DNA from: a virus
DNA length: 34,381 nucleotides
Virus record (IMG/VR): IMGVR_UViG_3300042112_000707
Span: 1-34,381 of that record
Reading direction: 5' to 3' (one strand)
Below the pieces are notes generated by a model. The model worked only from the letters and a program-made list of their open reading frames with translations, was not told where the DNA came from and did not search any database. The position numbers were made by a program, and so were the translations under genes. Below, piece by piece: positions 31,992 to 34,381 of this stretch. Positions within the stretch are counted from its first letter, which is position 1, and each line of letters begins with the position of its first letter.

Positions 31992-32241
31992 CGAGGAATC
32001 CCTGCGTCGCGAATCCGTGAAGGCGCGTCAGCAGCGCGTGTGCTTCTACCTGATGCGCGCCGGAACGGCGTTGGGGGCGGCCATACGCGATTTGCAGAAG
32101 GCGATGGACCTGCACGGAGCGGCGCTGCAGATGGACGGCATGATGCCTTCCGAGGAGGATTGCCGAGCGATCGCCACGCTTATCATTAACGAGGAGCGCG
32201 CCGCCGCGGGAGCTCCGCCCAAGCCGAGGATCATCACGTGA
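31981..32241 (+). CDS. Hypothetical helical protein, 86 aa
   Basis: The GTG start at 31981 has GAGGAG upstream and overlaps the HTH gene by 11 bp. The protein is helical, with SLRRESVKARQQRVCFYLMR near residues 7-26 and a segment with two Met-rich turns (ALQMDGMMP near 48-56). It ends in PPKPRIIT. No family was recognised. The tight overlap places it in the regulator's operon. Confidence 0.65.
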   Translation: MSDNEESLRRESVKARQQRVCFYLMRAGTALGAAIRDLQKAMDLHGAALQMDGMMPSEEDCRAIATLIINEERAAAGAPPKPRIIT

Positions 32242-32393
32242 AATTCGTCGGCGGCGAACTGGACGGCTACGACGTGCCGGTCGAACTGGTCGAAGTAACC
32301 GACCACGTGTTTTCGATCGACCGGGCGCGGTGCTGGTTGCTCGTGCGTCGCGACGACGGCGTCCTCGTATTCGAGATTTTCAATGCTCCTTGA
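32238..32393 (+). CDS. Small hypothetical protein, 51 aa
   Basis: A GTG-initiated frame overlapping the previous stop (GTGA). It encodes [19 protein letters not shown] and [19 protein letters not shown], a compact, strand-rich sequence. It overlaps the methyltransferase gene by 11 bp. The balanced composition and double overlap support a real gene. Function unknown. Confidence 0.55.
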   Translation: MKFVGGELDGYDVPVELVEVTDHVFSIDRARCWLLVRRDDGVLVFEIFNAP

Positions 32394-33165
32394 ACGAGTC
32401 GAGATCGGGCCGCACGTGCTCTATCGCGCGGACTGCCGCGACGTGCTGCCGCTCGCCGACGCCGACGTGTGCGTCACCGACCCGCCCTACGGCGAAACGT
32501 CGTTGGCTTGGGATCGGCGCGTCGACGGGTGGCTCGACGCGCTTCGCACCGTGCAACTTTGGTGCTTCGGCTCGTTGTCGATGTTCATGGAGCGGTCCGC
32601 AGACTTCTTGCGGTTCGGCACGAAGGCCCAAGAAATCGTGTGGGAAAAGCACAACGGATCGAACTTCCACGCCGATCGCTTTCGGCGCGTTCACGAATTG
32701 TTCGTGCATTTCTATCGCGGGGCGTGGTCCGACTTGTACCGCTCCGTACAGACGACGCCCGACGCCGTCCGGCGCGTCGTTCGCCTCAAACGCAAGGCGC
32801 CGCATCACACCGGCGCGATCGAGCCCGCGCCCTACTCTTCGGAAGACGGCGGGCCGCGGCTCGCCCGCTCCGTGATGCGCGTGGCTTCGGCGCACGGCTA
32901 TGCCGAGCATCCCACCCAAAAGCCGGTCGCGATCATCACACCCGCCGTCGCCTACTCGTGCCCGGCGGGTGGCGTCGTGCTCGACCCTTTTATGGGCAGC
33001 GGCTCTACCGGAGTTGCGTGCGCACGGCTCGGCCGCCGCTTTATCGGAATCGAAATCGACGAAACGTACTTCCGCATCGCGTGCCGTCGCATCGCCGACG
33101 CCGTGAACGGAGGAGTACAACCTAATTTGTTCGACTCGGAGGCATTCACCCAAGGAGGGGATTGA
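32383..33165 (+). CDS. DNA N6-adenine/N4-cytosine methyltransferase (DPPY class)
   Basis: A 260-aa enzyme with the catalytic motif DPPYG at 33-37. Its C-terminal part has HPTQKP (176-181), [10 protein letters not shown] (201-210) and IGIEID (221-226). The order catalytic motif then SAM-binding motif marks the beta class. The ATG at 32383 overlaps the previous gene. Methylation of phage DNA would shield it from host restriction or tune gene expression. No cognate nuclease is adjacent, so it is probably an orphan. The C-terminus ends in [14 protein letters not shown]. It is the last clear gene before the terminator region. Confidence 0.9.
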   Translation: MLLERVEIGPHVLYRADCRDVLPLADADVCVTDPPYGETSLAWDRRVDGWLDALRTVQLWCFGSLSMFMERSADFLRFGTKAQEIVWEKHNGSNFHADRFRRVHELFVHFYRGAWSDLYRSVQTTPDAVRRVVRLKRKAPHHTGAIEPAPYSSEDGGPRLARSVMRVASAHGYAEHPTQKPVAIITPAVAYSCPAGGVVLDPFMGSGSTGVACARLGRRFIGIEIDETYFRIACRRIADAVNGGVQPNLFDSEAFTQGGD

Positions 33166-33334
33166 TCGTCCCTCATGCAGTCCGCCGTCATCGGGGCGCG
33201 CACCTGCGAGTTCGACTGCTCACGTTCTCAGCGACGGATCGGTCGTTGCAAAGCGCGCAACTTTCTCACACGCCGGGAGCCGTGTTGCAACGGCGGAAGC
33301 TCCCATCAGATTCTCTCGAGCCGGGTGGTTCGGG
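33166..33334 (+). ncRNA. Structured leader or small RNA candidate
   Basis: This stretch between the methyltransferase and the terminator has several potential stems. GTTGC (33245-33249) faces GCAAC (33257-33261). GGGAG (33276-33280) faces CTCCC (33300-33304), enclosing CCGT/ACGG. Together with the terminator it could form a leader controlling the gene at 33400, or a small RNA ending in the T-run. No promoter was seen at its 5' side, so it would be made by readthrough or processing. A 61-codon frame occupies most of it (separate entry). Confidence 0.4.
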
Positions 33335-33360
33335 GCCGCCTGCGCCGCATTCGTGGCTAA
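33175..33360 (+). CDS. Possible small Cys/Arg-rich protein, 61 aa
   Basis: ATG 33175 opens a frame MQSAVIGARTCEFDCSRSQR with five Cys in all (CEFDC, RC, CC). It ends in the loop of the terminator hairpin, so its last residues (GRLRRIRG) come from the stem sequence. The GGAGGGG upstream is 13 bp away, too far for a good ribosome site. The Cys spacing could bind a metal, but the frame may be accidental. Confidence 0.28.
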   Translation: MQSAVIGARTCEFDCSRSQRRIGRCKARNFLTRREPCCNGGSSHQILSSRVVRGRLRRIRG

Positions 33361-33386
33361 AAAGCGTGCGGCGCGGGCGGTTTTTT
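33335..33386 (+). terminator. Strong Rho-independent terminator
   Basis: CCGCCTGCGCCGCA (33336-33349) pairs with TGCGGCGCGGGCGG (33367-33380), a 14-bp stem with a single G-U pair and a 17-nt loop, followed directly by TTTTTT (33381-33386). This is the clearest terminator in the window. It lies 14 bp before the start of the next gene, between the methyltransferase operon and the secreted protein. That fits either plain termination or attenuation. Confidence 0.85.
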
Positions 33387-33399
33387 CTTCGGAGGCAAC

Positions 33400-33702
33400 A
33401 TGAAAACTCTCCTCGTCCTCGCCGCGCTCGCCGCGGCCGCGTCCGGCCAGATCGCTTGGCGGCGCGTCGACTACCCTTGCGATCCCGTGCCCTTCGCCAT
33501 TTCCGTCATGGTCGAGCGGTGCCCCGGCGGAGAAGTCATCTGGGCGCGTTCCTTCGCGCCGCCCGAGCCGTGCGTCGGATACGTCAACGTCCCCGTCAAC
33601 ATCGCGGACGCTCCCGCCCGCTGGCGCGTCATCACCTACACGCTCACGGCGAACGGCCCGATGCCGACCTCTTGGACGGAATGGGGGATCGGATGCCCGT
33701 GA
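33400..33702 (+). CDS. Secreted protein, 100 aa
   Basis: The protein starts with a clear signal peptide (MKTLLVLAALAAAASG, likely cut before Gln17), preceded by a ribosome site GGAGG. The mature part of about 84 residues is beta-rich with four Cys (near residues 27, 41, 58 and 99) that may form two disulfides. It has strands such as EVIWARSFAP and ARWRVITYTLTANGPM. An immunoglobulin- or fibronectin-like fold is suggested but not sure. An exported small phage protein in an accessory position could block superinfection or change the host surface. No family was recognised. Confidence 0.7.
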   Translation: MKTLLVLAALAAAASGQIAWRRVDYPCDPVPFAISVMVERCPGGEVIWARSFAPPEPCVGYVNVPVNIADAPARWRVITYTLTANGPMPTSWTEWGIGCP

Positions 33703-33989
33703 CCTACCAACACGGAGAGGCACCGGCGGATGCGCCGGTGACGTGGCAAGAAAACAGCGAAGCCTTTGACATCGGAGGCCATGAAGGATCTCCGGTTTGG
33801 GTATTCCTCGACAAAAATACGCACGTTGTGAGCGACGCCGACTCAATCTGCCGCGCCTTCCACTTGGCGAAGCTTGCGAAGGATGCTGCCCCGTGCGTTC
33901 AACGCGCCGCCGACGACGAAGACTTTGAACGCGCGCAACCGGCCGCCGACTGGCTCCGCCGCTTCCGCGCGGCGAAGGGGGACGCGTGA
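33693..33989 (+). CDS. Hypothetical protein, 98 aa
   Basis: ATG 33693 (MPVTYQHGEAPADAPVTW) has GGGGGA five bases upstream and overlaps the secreted-protein gene by 10 bp; ATG 33681 is a possible alternative adding four residues. A beta-rich first half contains GSPVWVFLDKNTHVVSDADS. A helical second half is rich in Ala and Asp (RAADDEDFERAQPAADWLRRF). No family was recognised. The stop overlaps the next GTG (GTGA). Confidence 0.6.
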   Translation: MPVTYQHGEAPADAPVTWQENSEAFDIGGHEGSPVWVFLDKNTHVVSDADSICRAFHLAKLAKDAAPCVQRAADDEDFERAQPAADWLRRFRAAKGDA

Positions 33990-34381
33990 GTATCCATAGC
34001 GACCTGATCCGACTCGGCGCGTGCGAAAAAGCTCGCATTTGGGCCGATGACAAAGACGAAGCCGTGATCTGGGCGACCTGTCCGCACACCGAATGGATGT
34101 TCTGGTGGATCGGCGCTACGAAACCGGACGGCTACGAGCGAGACTTGCGGTGTATTGCCGCCGACATCGCGGAGATGGTGCTGCCGATTTACGAAATCGA
34201 CTATCCCGGCGATGATCGACCGCGCAAGGCCATCGCGGCGGCGCGTGACTACGCGCACGGACGTATCGACGCCTCCGCACGGGCCGCCGCAGGGGCCGCC
34301 GCAGGGGCCGCCGCATGGGACGCCGCAGGGGACGCCGCATGGGCCGCCGCACGGGCCGCCGCACGGGCCGCCGCAGGGGAC
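33986..34381 (+). CDS. Alanine-rich repeat protein, Imm-5-like (paralogue C), cut by window end
   Basis: The GTG at 33986 overlaps the previous stop (GTGA). The folded part is clearly homologous to the gene at 27203: GACEKARIWADDKDEAVIW (residues 11-29), ATC (30-32), TEWMFWWIGA (36-45), then MVLPIYEIDYPGDDRPRKA (near 66-84). It then enters a repeat of the unit [Arg/Gly/Trp]-[Ala/Asp]-Ala-Ala in which the gene runs off the window; the expected C-terminal CADVVR block is missing. The type is usually annotated as putative immunity protein, Imm-5. The Trp-containing repeat differs from the Tyr/Asp repeats of the other two. Confidence 0.72.
   Translation, partial: MSIHSDLIRLGACEKARIWADDKDEAVIWATCPHTEWMFWWIGATKPDGYERDLRCIAADIAEMVLPIYEIDYPGDDRPRKAIAAARDYAHGRIDASARAAAGAAAGAAAWDAAGDAAWAAARAAARAAAGD
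34280..34381 (+). repeat. 8.5 copies of a 12-bp tandem repeat
   Basis: Eight exact-length units starting at 34280, 34292, 34304, 34316, 34328, 34340, 34352 and 34364, plus half a unit to the end. All are of the form [CGT]GGG[CA]CGCCGCA. Only bases 1 and 5 vary, switching Arg/Gly/Trp and Ala/Asp. Regular length with point variation at two coding positions suggests selected diversity or recent slippage. Confidence 0.88.

Noticed and set aside
33190-33360. tRNA gene suggested by GTTCGA-like stretches
   Set aside because: No acceptor, anticodon or T-stem pairing could be built around them; the pairing found belongs to the leader stems and the terminator.

Overview
The window reads as a large piece of a high-GC, tailed double-stranded DNA bacteriophage (or prophage) genome with a short-tailed, podovirus-like virion. 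No bacterial housekeeping gene, rRNA or tRNA was recognised. The gene order small terminase, large terminase, portal, scaffold, coat, adaptor, tail nozzle, fibre, internal/ejection proteins, beta-helix spike resembles that of P22-type podoviruses, although protein similarity to P22 itself cannot be claimed by eye. The host is unknown. Sigma70-like promoters (TTGN3 / TATA hexamers at 17 bp) and Shine-Dalgarno sites are visible. A probable lysis protein with a lipoprotein-like leader hints at a diderm host.

Layout. (A) 33-22671, plus strand: packaging and virion genes, almost all joined by 4-bp ATGA/GTGA or 1-bp TAATG/TGATG overlaps. They are a TerS candidate, TerL, portal, two small proteins, scaffold, coat, a likely second head protein, a zinc-ribbon protein, head-tail adaptor, a 1260-aa tail nozzle carrying LamG-like insertions, a fibre, a cupin, two internal-virion candidates, a 1556-aa giant virion protein, a small virion protein and a beta-helix tailspike. 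(B) 22668-24242, plus strand: a probable lysis cassette with two one-TM proteins, an exported coiled protein behind an extended -10 promoter, and two small genes. No endolysin was recognised. (C) 31674 down to 24232, minus strand: the early-type operon. It starts with an SMC-like ATPase and a RecE-like PD-(D/E)XK nuclease and continues through small Ead-type genes and two alanine-rich repeat proteins. A C5-cytosine methyltransferase, an HNH endonuclease and a Tad1/Acb2-like small protein follow. (D) 31782-33165, plus strand: a divergent operon with a helix-turn-helix regulator and an adenine/cytosine-N methyltransferase, followed by a strong Rho-independent terminator at 33335-33386. (E) 33400-34381, plus strand: a small secreted protein, an unknown protein and a third alanine-rich repeat protein that runs off the window end inside its own 12-bp tandem repeat.

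How it fits together. Region 31675-31781 is a compact control switch with two back-to-back promoters, each with a 17-bp spacer. The rightward transcript would begin at the start codon of the HTH gene (leaderless), which recalls the way lambda cI is expressed from PRM. The leftward operon supplies recombination and what looks like a counter-defence set: two methyltransferases, a possible cyclic-nucleotide sponge and Imm-5-type alanine-rich proteins. The plus-strand block builds the particle and lyses the cell. DNA polymerase, RNA polymerase, integrase and endolysin genes were not recognised in this window. They may lie outside it or be too divergent to see. The points most worth checking are the Tad1/Acb2-like gene, the three alanine-rich repeat proteins, the divergent leaderless switch and the structured leader before 33400.
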